Positions 35,326-50,000 of a DNA stretch of 64,000 bases are shown here, piece after piece. Source of the DNA: Labia minor. Taxonomy: Eukaryota > Arthropoda > Insecta > Dermaptera > Spongiphoridae. The translations under genes and the position numbers were made by a program. Location of the stretch: NCBI GenBank assembly GCA_963082975.1, contig OY720344.1, positions 75,752,053-75,816,052 of the forward strand, given 5' to 3'. The notes under the pieces were generated by a model that was given only the letters and a program-made list of their open reading frames with translations, was not told the DNA's origin and ran no database searches. Numbering within the stretch: position 1 is the first letter of the stretch; every line of letters begins with the position of its first letter.

Positions 35326-36543
35326 TTATTTTTTTTTTCATTTTTAATTTAAACTATTAAAATAAATGAATTATCCAATTATTTTTCATTATACAAATAT
35401 TAATTTTATTATAATAAATATAAAGTAGAAATTAAATTTATATTAAAATTCGTAAAACCTTGTCATTTTTCTTCGGAGAGGGGGTGAGTTGAATTGAAAA
35501 TTACATATAATTCCACCAGAATTTTTTTTCAAATGAAATTAAAATTTTTATATTAATTCTAAAAGAGAAAAAATCTATATATATCTGACATAAATATATA
35601 TTGTATTTATTATAATTTAGATGAAGATAATAGGATATTACTCAACTAGTGAAATTTAATTAAAATATTTTGTATATATATATATATATATATTAGAGGA
35701 TAACTTAACTGGGAATTTGTCACACTACCCCAATATTTTATTCTCATTATCATGAATATTGGAGAGGGCTGGTTAGGTAATTCAATTTTTTTTTTCATTT
35801 AAAAAAGATTGTAAAAATTAAAATTGATTATAAAAACAATTTTATTTCTAAATAATATAAAGTCTATTTTCATTTTTTAAAAAGAAAATTAATACAGTTT
35901 TTATAAAGATTCATATTAACTATCGATTGCATTTACTAAATAATTTAACATTATTTTATAAGTTATTTTTAAATAGTTTTATTTGGTCATTAAGAAAATC
36001 AGTCACTATATGATTCAGTCAAATCTAATATTTTCTTGAAAAATGATTAATAAATCAATAATAAAATAAGTGTTTCGAATTAAATTGATTAAATAGGTGA
36101 AAATTGTAAATTTTCTTTCTTAAAATATCTTTTGAATACTTGAAATTTCCAAATTAAATATAATTATTAAATTATAATTATAATATAAAATAATTTGAAT
36201 ATATTTGAGTTTGATGAACGGGCATTAGAAATAATTAATTTTAATGAATTTTTTTTGTTTATATTATATTACTTAGAAAGTATGTGCTATTTAATCATTT
36301 AAAATTTATGAAAACAATCATGTATATATTTACTATATTTTTTTAAAAATAAATGGGAATGTGATTTTTAAACATTAACAATTAAAATAATATGGAGAGG
36401 GTAAAATAATTTATTTTAAGTCATTGTTAAATTTTTCTAAATAAATATATTTATATATATATTAAAAAAAAGTGAAAATAAAATAAAAATTTAAAATTCA
36501 AGATTTTTTAACATTTTAAGATTCAAAATTTATATATAAGTTA
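35326..36543. other. AT-rich intergenic sequence between the BMP receptor and KANSL2 genes
   Basis: AT microsatellite at about 35665-35690. The 3' UTR of KANSL2 should occupy the right end. No gene recognised. Confidence 0.5.
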
Positions 36544-39272
36544 TCAACTAACATCGTCTTCGTATAATTCATTTGGTAAATGAATATTTAATAAATGATC
36601 TTTGGTAACTTGGTTTTCAAAATCTGGACTAGATTTTGTATCAACAAATTCGTCAGAAAATATTGATTTTAATTCTTCTTTTGTATCCTCTAATTTTGTG
36701 TTCATAAATTCAGAGATTTTTTCCTCAAATAATGGATTTAAATTTTGTTCAATCATTTCTTTTTCACTAATTTCTTCTAAGATATTTTTATCCGATTCTA
36801 TATCTCCCTTGATTTCTAAGTCTGTTAATTCCATAGGAACATCTAAAGCAAGATCTTTAATAACATCATCTGGATTATCTGTTAGGAAATTAGTTTGGTC
36901 GTTTAATTGCATATCTGAATCTGACTCTTCAGTATTTGCCAAATTACTATCAACAATATGCTCTTCTAATAAATGTGTAAGCGTTGAACTAGAATCACTT
37001 TCAGAATTTTCCGATTTCAATGTAGAAATATTTAAATCCATATGTGAAGTAGAAGGTTTATCTGGATCAAAAGCAATTTTCTTTTTCTTTATTCTTTTTC
37101 CTTGTTTTTTAGTTTGTTTTAATGGCTCCTGAAATAAAATAGATTAATATTAATATTAATTAATAATTTATTGTTCAAAGTTAATAAATTAATAAATAAT
37201 TATAGTAATTTAATTTACATTATTTGTTGGAGACTTTGGTTCTGGTAAAAATTGTGGAATTGCAATGTCATGAAGAGGACAAGTACCATCTTCAGAGATA
37301 GAAAAAATAGGTTCTTTGCATGTAATATTTGCCTTGACACACCCACAGGCCCGGAATAACACTTGTGAATTGTCTTCTAATATGTGTTTTGAACAATATT
37401 TTGCCACTGGAAGAGATTTTTCACCACATTTCACTCCACCTTCAGTAAAAATACATTTTGAAATAGGGCCAGGTCGAAATGCTACTCCATCAGTTGCCTA
37501 AAGCAAAATAATTTCATCATTTCTTATTTAATGTATTAAAAATTTAAATTTTAATATAATTACTTGTGCTCTTCTTTCAAGGGCTTTTTTATGTAATATT
37601 GCTTCTACCCCACTTCTTTTATGATATCGATTTAAAGCTTTCAATTTGTTATAAAGTTTGCGTTCTTGAGCTGTTTCACGGGGTTGATTATAAATCGTAC
37701 CTAAAATTATAAAAAAGTAATTATATAATACGCTAATTGTGTGTGTGACTTAATATCTCTTTAACATCAATAAATTTAAAAAATGATATATTATAATAAT
37801 AATTAAATTCAATTTTATATTATTAGATAGCTAATTATTATTATTAGATATGTATATACTCTATATAGATATATGTATATTTTTATATGTATATAGTTAA
37901 CACTTAATGCTATGCATTTATATTGAAACATTTTAATTTGTTTTGTAAAACCAAAATAGATATATATAATATACACAATTATTGGATTATTTGATTAATA
38001 AGCATTTCAGTAAAATCAAAAACATATCTTAAACATAATTAATTATTTGGCTTAAAAATAATTTCTGATGATGTAGGTACTATCAAAATGTGTATATAGC
38101 AATATTTAAGTTTAGTTTTAGTTATTAGTTGGTTGCAAATAATTAAGATTTATTTACATAATGTTTCTTTTTCTTTCTTCAAAGCGTGTAAATATTTTCT
38201 TCTGCGTTCTCTTAAACGGTGTTGTAATCTTCGAAATTGGTCAATATATAAAGCTTGAAGGCGAATTAGCTTATCTTTGGTCAAAAGAGTAACTTCTTCA
38301 GCAGTATAAACACCACAATATCTATATAGAAATAATAATACACATATAAAGTATAATTAATTCATATACATCATAATTAATATAATTCATACTTACTTTA
38401 AAGGATCTTCCATTGGAGTATCAATTGATTCAGGGTCGGAATCTGCTTCATCCAAACCTTTCCACATATCATTAAGAACAGTAGGTTCTTGATCGCTGTC
38501 TGATTCACTTGCATAATCTAATATTCGACAGGCCTGCGAGTTCAATTTCATTGCATCAATATCCTCTGGAAGTTAAATGTTATATTTTTACTTACAATCA
38601 TTAACAAAATATATATTAAAACTCTCCTTTGCAATAAATATAAAGGTGTGGTACAAACTTTTAAAAGAAAAGAAGCTATTTGAAAATAAAATTCTTAATT
38701 TTTGACAACACATACGGGTTAATAATTGATAAACGATCAGTATAAAGAATATAAATAAAATTTAAAAATACTAATTGTTACCAAATGGATCAGCAGCTAC
38801 ATAAATTTCTTCGCCTGGATTAGTTAAGGGATCTTTAATTTTATTTTTTGGTTTTACATAGTGTGTAAGACCACCTAAAATAGTGTCAATATTTTGTGTT
38901 GGCTGAGGTTTTCTTGTTGATCGTTGTCTTAGAAGTTGAGCCATATGTGTATGTTCTGCACAAAGACTAAAAATATAAAATTATGTATTAAAAACATCCT
39001 TTCTAAAAATAATTATATGTTATTTACATAGGTTCTTTTTTGTCAGAGATTGGAGTAGAATTAGAACATTTTCTTCCATTTGAACCATAGATATATGTAC
39101 ATTGTTTAAAGGGAGCAGATTTATCTTCTAGTATATGTTTAATACAATAATCATAGCCAGAAAGGCGTTGTTCTAAACACTTGTAAACTTGATAATTACA
39201 TGGTCTTTGAAGAGCTTCAATTATATCAGCTGTAAGTCTTCCTGAAGGCCCAGGCCTTATAGGCAAATACAT
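36544..39272 (-). CDS. KANSL2: KANSL2 / NSL2, NSL histone acetyltransferase complex subunit 2 (7 coding exons)
   Basis: Minus-strand coding exons read 39272-39028, 38966-38782, 38565-38397, 38321-38158, 37700-37564, 37497-37219 and 37128-36544. All junctions are GT..AG, the phases agree and the total is 1764 nt (587 codons plus TGA). Two zinc-binding C-C-C-H pairs typical of KANSL2 are visible: C25-C32-C43-H46 and C58-C69-C84-H87, then C315-C324-C335-H338 and a second motif ending C373-H376. The stretches [17 protein letters not shown] and GVYTAEEV are family signatures. The C-terminal about 190 residues are acidic and Ser-rich. KANSL2 is known as a nuclear scaffold subunit of the NSL complex with KAT8/MOF, which acetylates histone H4 at promoters. 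The assigned ATG directly follows a splice acceptor, so a 5' UTR exon, or a few extra N-terminal codons, should lie in 39.3-40.1 kb. A possible AATAAA lies on the minus strand near 36415-36410. Confidence 0.93.
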
Positions 39273-40205
39273 CTGTAATAGAAATTTAATAATAAATAAG
39301 ATATAACAACTAAATTGAATTAAAAAATAATCAAATAAATTAGTAGGAAAGAATGACATTCAAATGAATCATAATAAAAACATTTGATTAAAAAAATATT
39401 TTATTAAAATATTTAATTTTGAAATAAAATTGTTTTTAAATATTTCTTAATAATATGTTATAATTAATTAAATGTCCAATAACTTCTCAGAAATTGATGT
39501 ATATCAAAGAACAAAAACACGTCAAATTTGTTATGTTGTGTCTATAGACATGTGTGGTACGTGAGGACTGTGTGTGAAAGAGTGTATCCGTGTGTGTGCG
39601 CTTTAGTAATTATTAACCTTACCTAATCAATAACTTTAAAGTTAAAAATTATATTTTAGGATTGAATAAATATAAACATATATAGTGTTAGTGATTGTTA
39701 ACAAATTTAGAAATCATAATAATAGATGTTCATACCTTTTTAATTATATAATATGTTAGTATAATATTGTAGGTTCTTTTATTCTTCTATAGCTTTGCAA
39801 ATGGCGTTCTTTCAAGAAAACATAGAATGTTAACTAACAAATGCAGCCAACTATAAAACAATAGATCATAAAATTTAATAATTGTAATTAAATATACTAA
39901 AAACTGATTTAAGAATAAAGATTATTATTTTAAAAATTTTAAACAAAAAATATTTAAAAATTAAAAAAAAAAATTATAATATTCAAATATACATTTTATT
40001 TAAATTATATTAAATAATAATAATTATTTTAGTTTAAGAAGTAATTATTTAATTATTTATTGGTAACATTTTTTATTATTTAGGTAATAAAATTAATAAA
40101 AAGTTTAAATTGGGCGCCTTTTGTTTAGGTTGGCATTTCACAATTTGCTATTTTGTGTGGTGCAACTTCCTTCAAGAATTGTCGAGTCTTCTTCATGCCA
40201 GATAA
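39273..40205. promoter_or_regulatory. Shared intergenic region between KANSL2 and cyclin T (bidirectional promoter)
   Basis: The two coding sequences point away from each other with 933 bp between start codons. The middle is AT-rich. A less AT-biased stretch with GT-rich text sits at about 39520-39610, and another runs from 40110 to the cyclin T ATG. Two ATGGCG-containing sites (about 39798 and 40206) resemble motifs common at housekeeping start sites. The 5' UTR exon of KANSL2 must lie here, because its first coding exon begins directly after an acceptor at 39273-39274. No repeat family from the rest of the window was seen in this gap. Confidence 0.6.
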
Positions 40206-43200
40206 ATGGCGGCTGAAGAAAAATGGTATTTTACGAAAGAAGATTTGAACAATACCCCAAGCAGAAAATGCGGATACGATAATGATAAAGAATTGTCATA
40301 TCGACAGCAAGCTGCAAATTTCATTCAGGACATGGGACAACGTCTTAGAGTGTATGTGTGATTTTTAAAAGTTGTGAGAGTGCAATGTTTTTAAATGTTA
40401 AGGTGCATTTTTAAAGAGGTCTTTTTTCAATAAATCATAAAATTTATGTTTTACCGTTTATACAGGCCAAGTATTATTTTACTTTTAAAATAAGTTATCC
40501 CATTAGTAAAGAAATAATATAAAAAGATTAATCAAAATATCCATGCAAATATTCCAAGCATTTATTGCCACGCCATATTGATCATGTGATTATATTCATT
40601 TTCTAATAATATTTATTTAATTTTACTACCATCCATGAATAATTCTTATTTAAATTAAGAGACATAATTTAAACTTTTCAAATTCAATATCTTCTATAGC
40701 ATTTCATAATATTAGATTTCAGGGTCATAGACCCCAAACATGCCATATCAAGAGAATATTTTGCTTTATTTTACATGCATGTATATATACATATATATAT
40801 ATATACATATACATGTGCAACGTATAATTAGATATTTGAATACATATAATTACCTATTTTTCATATATTTATATATGTTTGTTTTCAATAATTTGTTTTT
40901 TTTGAATCTAAGATCTTTTAAAATAGCTAATGTTTTAAAAAATTCTGATAACCTTGAAATTTTTTTTTTCATTTATCTTAAAAATTCTTAATTTTAAAAT
41001 AAATTCATTGAAGACATATTATTGTTGAGGTCCATATAAACAAAATGATCAATTTTATTCAAATATACTAATTATATTTAATTTAATTTAATAATTTATT
41101 TTAAAAATGCACCTTTTGCAATGGTAAATAAACATTCATTTAATTTATATATTTAATTAAATTAATATTAATTAATATATTTACATTTACAGAACATTAT
41201 TATGCATAAATACAGCAATAGTTTACATGCATCGCTTCTACATATTTCATTCATTTACACAATTTCCTTGGCATTCGATAGCCTCTTCCTCATTATTTTT
41301 AGCCGCAAAAGTTGAGGAACAGCCTCGGAAATTAGAACATGTAATTAAAGTGGCCCATGTTTGCCTTCATAGAGAAGCACAAATAGATATTAAATCTGAA
41401 GTAAGTAAATATATAACTTGATAAATATATGTCAAATTAGATTTTTCTCTAAATTGATTTCAATTAATATTATATTTTATTAAAGTTATATAATACTATA
41501 TGAAATATACAATAATATAAATCTATTAAACTAATCATTTTCTTTTTCTCAATAGATGTTTTGTATTAATTTTACTAATAATTTAAGTTGAAAATAGATA
41601 CATTATCGATTCTATTTGAAAATTACTTAAAATTTCTTTCATCATACTACTTCATTTGAGAATCTACTTTGAATTTCTTCTTATCTTTTATTACTATTAA
41701 TATTGGCCTTAGTTATTTAATAGAAAGATATAAAGTGACTTTAGAGGGAGCTATGAAAATTCATTTAAACCCTTCTTAAGTAATTCTTAGTGGATAATAT
41801 CAATTGAAATCAATTAAGCAAATTATTAAAATAGTTAAACCCTATTTAAGAAAATCTTTAAACTTTCCTATGTAAGTAAAAATAAACATTTAAACTTCCA
41901 TATATTTACATATTAGAAATTTAATACATATCAAAAATTTATATTCAACTAGATTGTTTGTCATTTATAATACATAATATTATTTGTTTTAGCAATATAT
42001 GGAGCTTGCCCAGGATTTAGTATTTAATGAGAACGTTTTGCTTCAAACATTGGGCTTCGATGTGGCTATTGATCACCCCCATACACATGTAGTTCGATGT
42101 TGTCATCTTATTAGAGGTACGTATTGTAGTATTTTATAAAAAAGTTTTTAGTTTATTTACAATTGCAAATTTATAAATATCTCTCCCTTATCAATTATAT
42201 AAGATATATTGTTGCTTTAAAGTATATAATTTTTCTAAAGTATTATAAAATATTAAAAAAATTAAAATTTCATAATTTTGTTGGATATTTTTATAATTAT
42301 TTTAATAATCTATTTCTTACTAATATTGTTTATTAAGTTTATAATCATTTATACTAATAGCTGATGAATTTTTATTTTTATTTTATTATCCAATATAATT
42401 CTAATATTAAATAAATACATGATTAACTAAAGCAGAACATGTATTGTCGTCCTATGAATTTTCCTATTTTAACGGGGTACTTTTTATTTTATCCTGGCTC
42501 CGTCTTCGACTTGCTTGCTTCTCTTCAATGTTAATGTTACTTCAAACATGCAGCCAGTAAAGATCTAGCTCAGACTTCATATTTTATGGCTTCCAACAGG
42601 TAATTAACTTGAATAAAAATTAAATTTAAAGTATTTTTTAAACAATAAGATAATAAATGTAAGATAATATAATGTTTAAAAATAACATTTCTAGTTAAAA
42701 AAATCTAAAATTTCATGTAAAATGAACTTAGATATATTTTTATTTGAAAACAATTTTATTTATATATAATTATATAAATAATATAAATTTGCCCTTTTTA
42801 TTAAATATAGGTAGTATAATTTTAGCTTAATTTTTCATAATTATAATGCTTAAATTTAATTACTGTTTCTAATCGATGAATATTCAAAGACAACTATTAT
42901 TATTTTAATTAATATATTAAATGCAATTTTTTATGAAACACTTTTCATTTATATTTTTTCATTTCAATGAACTTTATTTCTCAATAGATTCATTTATTAA
43001 TATATTTTTTGTTTTTCTTTTTATTTTCAGTCTTCATCTCACTACAATGTGTGTCCAATATAAACCTACTGTTGTTGCCTGTTTCTGCATTCATCTTGCC
43101 TGCAAATGGTCTAACTGGGAGGTATGTAAAAAATGTGTCTACATTTTTTTATGATTTATTTATTAAATAAGTATGCGTTTCTTTACCCGAATAACTGAAT

Positions 43201-46200
43201 ATTTTCTAAAAAAATTACATATTATTTTGTAAAAAAAAAAATTGATTTTTTCATTTTCTTAAAAAATTCGCATTTTGAAAAGATTATTTATTTTTTATGC
43301 ATCTGCAAAATATTAATAAAAATATATAAGATTTAACTACCTTATTATTAGAAAAATTACTGAATAATTAATATTTATAATTATTATTTAAATTTATAAA
43401 TATATAAAGCTATCTTTTAAAGAAACATTTTTCTTTTTTTATATTCCTTCCTTCCTTTTTGATGACATATTCAGTTTATCAGTTTGTGTTGATACATTAG
43501 TTTCTCTTTTTACTCTTAAGGCATATGAAATAATGAAATATAATAAAAAAAACTAAAATATATAATTCAAAGATTTCTATATTTTTAAATAATTTTTGAA
43601 AAAATAAAAAAAATGTAAAAAATTTAATTTTATTGAAAATGTATCGTAGATAGATTTCTACTTAAATTTATAACATTAATTGTGCTTTATACTCTCAAAG
43701 ACAATCCCTTTGCTTGATAATGTTAATTTTGGGTTGAGAAGTTCAACAAAGAATAGTCAATAAAATAATATTTAAAATCATGGTCCATTTTTAAGTTGAA
43801 TGTTTATTCTTAAAAGATATTACTTATTATAATAATAAAAGCATAAATATAAGAGAATTAGGAGGAAGCAGAAATTAGATGGAGGTAATTTATAAAATCT
43901 TATTTTAATTTTAAATATTTTTATAGATTCCCCAATCAAGTGAAGGCAAAGACTGGTTTTGGTATGTAGACAAAACTGTAACCCTGGAGCAATTAGAATT
44001 ACTAACTGCTGAATTTCTTGTCATTTACGACAAATGCCCGTCCAAACTTCGACGTAAAATTCGCAGTGCATCAAGTCATGACGTTCATGACTCTCGATCA
44101 ACGTCTATTCCTGATCATCATGGTGAAACTCCATTTAAATTTTCGGTAATTAATTTTTTTTGTTTCTACCTTAAATTATATAAATAATAAAAAAAAATAT
44201 AAATAATAAAAATTTATTATTATTATTCTTTAGGATTCAGATCCAAAATTTAATGCACCTATTCAACACGGACCTATTTTTGATCCTATAGAACAGAAAG
44301 GTAAATTTCTTAAAAAAATTTCTCAAAGAAATTTCTTAAAAAAATACCTTTTTTATCGTGAATTTCTTGTTTATTTTTAGTTCTTGGTTCTTCAGATAAA
44401 CCACAACCAAGTTCAGCTTTACAAGCCACCAGAACTCACGGCGAGCCCTCTCGTGTAGATTATAGAGATTACAGAGAGAAAAAAGAAAGAGAAAAACAAG
44501 CTCAATTATCTAATAAAGGTCTTCCTTCAAATAGTAAACATACAACAACCATAAGACATCCATCACATCAATATCATGCTTCTAAAGCTCCACCAGTTGG
44601 TCATACTTCTAGCCAAATGAATCCAACTAGAAGGGATGGAAATTCTTCAAGGGACCCTAATAAACCCCGAGAAGCTCAACCAAACCCAATGTTTCCACCA
44701 GCCATTCGACATGACCCTAGTGTTTCAGCTACAGGAATTACTCCAACAACATCTATGCCATCTAAACCAATTCCTGAAACGGAAGATGATAAATCTAGGT
44801 TAAAGCCGCTCTTAAAGGATCATCAACAATCTGGTCAACGACTTTCTGAACCTTTTAATCATAAATATCCCAATGCAGATCATCGACATCGCCGAGATCA
44901 TTGTCAACCAGATGGTGGACATCATTTACATAAAAACCCTGTGGACCCGTCCAAATATCTTGTGAAACCTCGACCACCAATCCCTGGTCTCGAAATAAAG
45001 AAGGAAAAAGAGGAAGAGCAAAACAAAAGACTATCAATTCCAGCTCCCATTAATAATACAGTAAAACCAATACCATCACGAACATCAGCTCCTGTCCCTT
45101 CTCTATCAAAACCATCAAAGCCTAGACCATCAAAGAATGGCACTTCTGAATCCCTTCCAATTTTACCCACTCATAATTATAATAGCTCATCAAATTTAAC
45201 AACATTAAATCCAACAGCTTTAACTTCATCTAACACTACTACAACCATCACTACAACCACAACAACGACATCAACAATATCATCATCAACAATGTTATCA
45301 ACGTTATCAACAACACATTCACTTTTATCCGATCCACCTGACCTCACCAATCCAACAGCTGTATCAAATCTTCTTCATCAAACTCCGCCTCAACAAATTA
45401 GGCAACCTAGAGAATCGCCTTATCCTTCACGCAGTAAATCCTCTGCAATGTCACATCCTTTAGTTCCTAATCGTCCTCGCACAACTACTCCCCTTTCTAA
45501 TATTAATTCACCACCTATCCCTGGTAAAAGCAATCGAAATAGAAATAGAACAAATAGTTCTTCGAGTGAAGAACTTATCCCTGTAGTTAAAAAATTAGAC
45601 GAAATTCCTGGTTATGAAAATATTTTAAGAGATTCTCAAATTGGTGCTGGTGGTATTAAACTGCCGGGTCGTGTTCCGGAAATGATACTACCTATTCGTG
45701 ATAGACGTAATAATGAACTATCACCTATTCAACCACTTCCTGTTTCCACTAATTTACCAACTACTACTCCAATTTCGAATCGAATTAAAGAAGAAATTCG
45801 TGTAAAAGAAGATATACCAATAACAACACTACCTGAAGCAACTAATCATTTATATACCACTCCAATAGTTACAAAAATTGAGAATTCAAATGAACTCCTC
45901 CCTAGTGAAAATAACCGTATTTCTAGTTCATCCATAGACCAAAGTATAATAGATGTTGTATCTATTCCGGAACCTCTTGAGAAATTAATTAGTCCACCTC
46001 CTAGTGAAGCAGTAAGAATAAATACCGAATCCACACCTATACAAGATGATCTTTCAAGAAGTAAAAAAGCAGCAAAACACCATAAAAGTGATAAGAAGAA
46101 AAGAAAAGAAAAGAGCAAGGATAAGGATCGGGATCGTGATCGTGATAAAGAAAAGAAGAAGAAAAAGCATAAAGAAAAAGATAAAGAACGAGAAAAAGTA

Positions 46201-47055
46201 AAAGAATCGCATTCATCTGCACCGATTAAAATCAAGATTCCAAAAGATAAATTAAATTTGCACCCAACCCCAGAAAATACCGACTCAAATAGTTCTTCCG
46301 GATTGAAAATCAAAATCCCCAAAGATAGATTAATTCATTCAGAGACACCGACAACCTCCACTCCATTGACAACCACAGTCATAACTACAACCCCAACACA
46401 AGGTGGTCTCAAAATCAAAATAAGTAAAGATGTTTATGAAAATTTTAATAAAGAGCCTCGTAAACGATCTGCAACCGACTCATCCTCCTTAACCATTACT
46501 GGAACATCTGTAGCGCCTCCTGCAAAGGCGCCACGACTAAGTGAATCAAGACATCGTTCTACAACAAGTAATACGATGCCTTATGGAAAACAGAACGGTC
46601 AACCAGCACCAGTTGGCAGCTACAATAAGGTACGTTCTCGAGCTCCCATTCACAACAATCAATACAACAAAAGGCATCCAATTAATTATCCACCCACACA
46701 ACCATTAATGGCACCGATGCGGATGCCCCCATTACCAAATCAACCCCCACCACCACCGCATCATCCCATGCCACAGCCAACACAAACTGGCTACCCACCC
46801 CCACCTCCAAATCAACCCAATCCATATTCCCATTATGGATACCATACAATATATGACTACATGTATCCAACTCAGCAGCCGCCGCCTCACTTATATAGAT
46901 ATTATGCTCCTCAAGGCCAGCATATTCATATGCCGGTCTATCCTCAATATCTTCAAAGTAGTCAAGATTATCAAGGCATGCAACAACCACCTCTACCAGA
47001 AGGTCCGCCTCCTGAAACTCCTCCTCCTCCGCCGCCACCCCCAGATAATATCTAA
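40206..47055 (+). CDS. CycT: Cyclin T, P-TEFb regulatory subunit (8 exons, 1191 aa)
   Basis: Exons are 40206-40351, 41193-41400, 41993-42116, 42554-42599, 43031-43121, 43927-44145, 44234-44300 and 44381-47055. Every junction is GT..AG and the 3576 nt stay in frame. Residues about 33-145 and 150-255 form the two cyclin boxes; [14 protein letters not shown] (88-101) is the cyclin T hallmark, and [10 protein letters not shown] ends the second box. Cyclin T pairs with CDK9 to phosphorylate the RNA polymerase II tail and pausing factors. The last exon encodes a long disordered tail: a Ser/Thr-rich run (about nt 45180-45330), a Lys/Asp/Arg/Glu-rich block (about residues 860-910), three copies of a KIKIPKD-type motif (about 916-988) and a Pro/Tyr/His-rich end with a polyproline run from about 1068. 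The ATG lies in AAATGGCGGCTG, which also resembles a YY1-type core-promoter motif. The length is close to the fly protein and much longer than human CCNT1. The 3' UTR end is not defined. Confidence 0.95.
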
Positions 47056-50000
47056 TTTAATTTCTAAAAATATATATATATATATATATATATACTCATT
47101 TCGCTTTTAAAAAAAAATTAAGTAATATATAAATATTATTTATACTTAACTCTATGGGAAAACTCAACAAAATTAAATCATCTAAAAATTTGTTGTATTT
47201 TTAGTTCCTTATGATGTTTTTTATTAGATGCATGATTTCCCTCGCAAATTTGTTGAGATTTCCTATATGAGGCCTTCTCTGAACTTTATCGCGCTAGTTT
47301 TCGACCTTAACCATATAAAAAAAATAACATTAATTTACTCAGAATTGAAAGGAAATACATTTTTATCATTCCTTTATCATTTATTATCCATATAGTTTTT
47401 TATTTAAATTTATTTATACATATATAAATGAACTGAATAGAGCTTGAAAATAATTCTATATTTTTTTATGTGATTAATTTTATACCTCTTAATAATTCAT
47501 ATTTTATCAACGTTGTTTTTTTTATATATAACCTCAACTAATGACTAATATAAAAAAATCAAGTATGATTAACATTTACTTTGTTTGTAAAAAATAAAAA
47601 AAAAAAATAATCATAAAAAAATCATAATAAATGATTTTTATTGCTAAACAATTTAATATATTGAGAAGGGATTAATTTTTGTAATCATTAATCTAAACCC
47701 TTCTTAATAAATGTAATTTCGGCAATTTTAAATACTATTTTATAATGTACATCTTATATAGGTTAAAAGATTATAATTTATTTTTATTTTCATATTGTAT
47801 ATTTTTGTATAAAATTTATTATAGTAATATAAGAAAGATAACAGAATATCTTAGTTAAATTTCAAAGAATGCTGTGAATTTTTATTTTTATTTTTTTTTT
47901 ACTTTAGCATTCGATTATTTGTATATTATTTAATCACGTTATGTATATCAGCATGATTGATCATATCAAGTTTGAAATCTGTTTTATATATAAAAATATC
48001 CCTATTATGGTCGAACGAGCGCAAAACACTTTTTTTTTCCTTACGTCTAGAAGTAGAATTTTTACATTATCTTGCATTGTGCTGCCTGTATCTATATTAT
48101 TATTATTATTATTATCTTTTTTCTCTTTTTTATCTTTTTATACTTATTTTAAACTGTTAAAATCGTATATTTAAAAAAAAAATGCAAAGATGGTTATTGA
48201 ATATTTCTAAATATAGAATATTATATAATATATCATTTCAATTTATATTTCATTCATAAATTATTATTTTTGAAAGTTATAATTTTACATTTTTTTTTTA
48301 ATCGAAATCATTTTTATTAAATAAATTCACTTGTCTCTTAATCTTCTATTACTTATAGAAAGAGCGAGTAATATAAATTTCTTGTAATCTTTTTAATTTT
48401 ATTTTATGATTATTTCTAAGCATGTGTTAGATTTCATTTTCATAGTCAATATATATTTCTTTCTGATACATTAAATTTTCTTTAGTTTAAATTTATTAAT
48501 TTATTCCATTTTTTTTAAATTTCTTTTAAAATATATCATTTAGATATTTTTTAATAATTTACAAGATTTTTGTTTTTTGTTTGTTTATTGACCGACGATG
48601 ATTTTTATTTTATTTTTTTTTTTTTTTCTACCCGGGTAAATGGAAATCATCTAAACGCACCGACTGATTAGTGTGTGAGATTTTTATTCACCCCCCCCCC
48701 CCCCCTCTTTTTTACCCTTAATTGCACTGTGACTATTCTAGTGTGCAGATTTTTTAAAAAATAATTTTACTTTTTATTGTTTCATTTAAATCTCAACAAC
48801 AAAATATTAATAATAAAATAAATAAATATTATAAAAATATCTATTTATTTATATATTTTTTTTTAAATTCAAAATAAAGAATTAATTTATGTCTACTAAT
48901 ATCTAAACATTTAATTAAATATTAATTTAAATAGCTTTTTAATTAACTAACCACTTTTTTAAATCATTTTTTAATCTAAACTAAATATAAAATTATATAT
49001 TTTAATAATTGATTGATTAATTTTATAACGTAGCTTAAACGTTCTTTTCTGCAAAAAAAATATATATATTGATTCAATTATCATTTGCAATAAATATTGA
49101 TCAAATAAAAAAATTAATAGAAACATTTAAATCCGCAAATTGATAAATGATTAAACAAATAAAATTTTTCTATTGATGTGAGAAATTTTTATCCACTAAA
49201 AACACGCCCCTACCACACCCCCTTTAGTTGCATTAGTTTTGTAAAATATTACTTGAGAAATTTTTTTTTAATCAAACATAATAATTAGATTTAGGAATCG
49301 ATAATTTTATTAAAACTAGTACTAATCGAATTAAATTCGTTTTTAATATTTCCATTTTCCTTATTATTTTTTTTCGTGTAATTAATATCTCTAATATAAT
49401 AATATTAATATTACTTTAAATATGATTTAAATATTAATTGATTATATTCATTATTTTGTTTAAATGTTTTTTTTTAATATCAAATTAAAGATTAATTCAA
49501 TATTTCAAATAGATTAATTATTATTGTTTGTACTCCTACGTAATTTTTCCGTGTTTTATTTTTTCTAAATTAATCTGAATTTCAGGTTTGGATAATGGAA
49601 TAAATTTCAGCGGAAATTTTCATTTTAAAAAAACATCGATGAAAAAAATTAAAAAAAAAATATTTATAAAAGTATAAAAAATAAACAAAAAAAACTAAAG
49701 TATACTAACGAACTTGTAAATATTTTATAATTATTAGATTGATTTTCTTCTGAAATTTGTTAAAATTTTCAGATTAATTAATAATATCTTAAACTTGATG
49801 TTTATATTCATATATTAAAATATATATTTTAAAATTTATATTGTAAAATAACAAATATAATTTTTATATGATTAGAAATAATATATTGTTAATATTTTAA
49901 ATACAACAAATTTTTTTTAAAGATATATTATTAAAGATTCTTTTTTAATTAAAAACAAAAAATATTCCTATCCGTTTTTAAATTTTTTTTTTTTTTTTAC

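Noticed and set aside
36602-37132. 176-codon plus-strand ORF
   Set aside because: It is the antisense shadow of the last KANSL2 exon, whose own frame is supported by splice phase and family similarity.
44855-47110. Several 60-158-codon ORFs on the minus strand and in an overlapping plus frame
   Set aside because: All are shadows of the low-complexity last exon of cyclin T.
47941-48174. Two overlapping plus ORFs of 67 and 77 codons
   Set aside because: Phe/Leu/Tyr-rich frames over T-rich sequence without splice or homology support.
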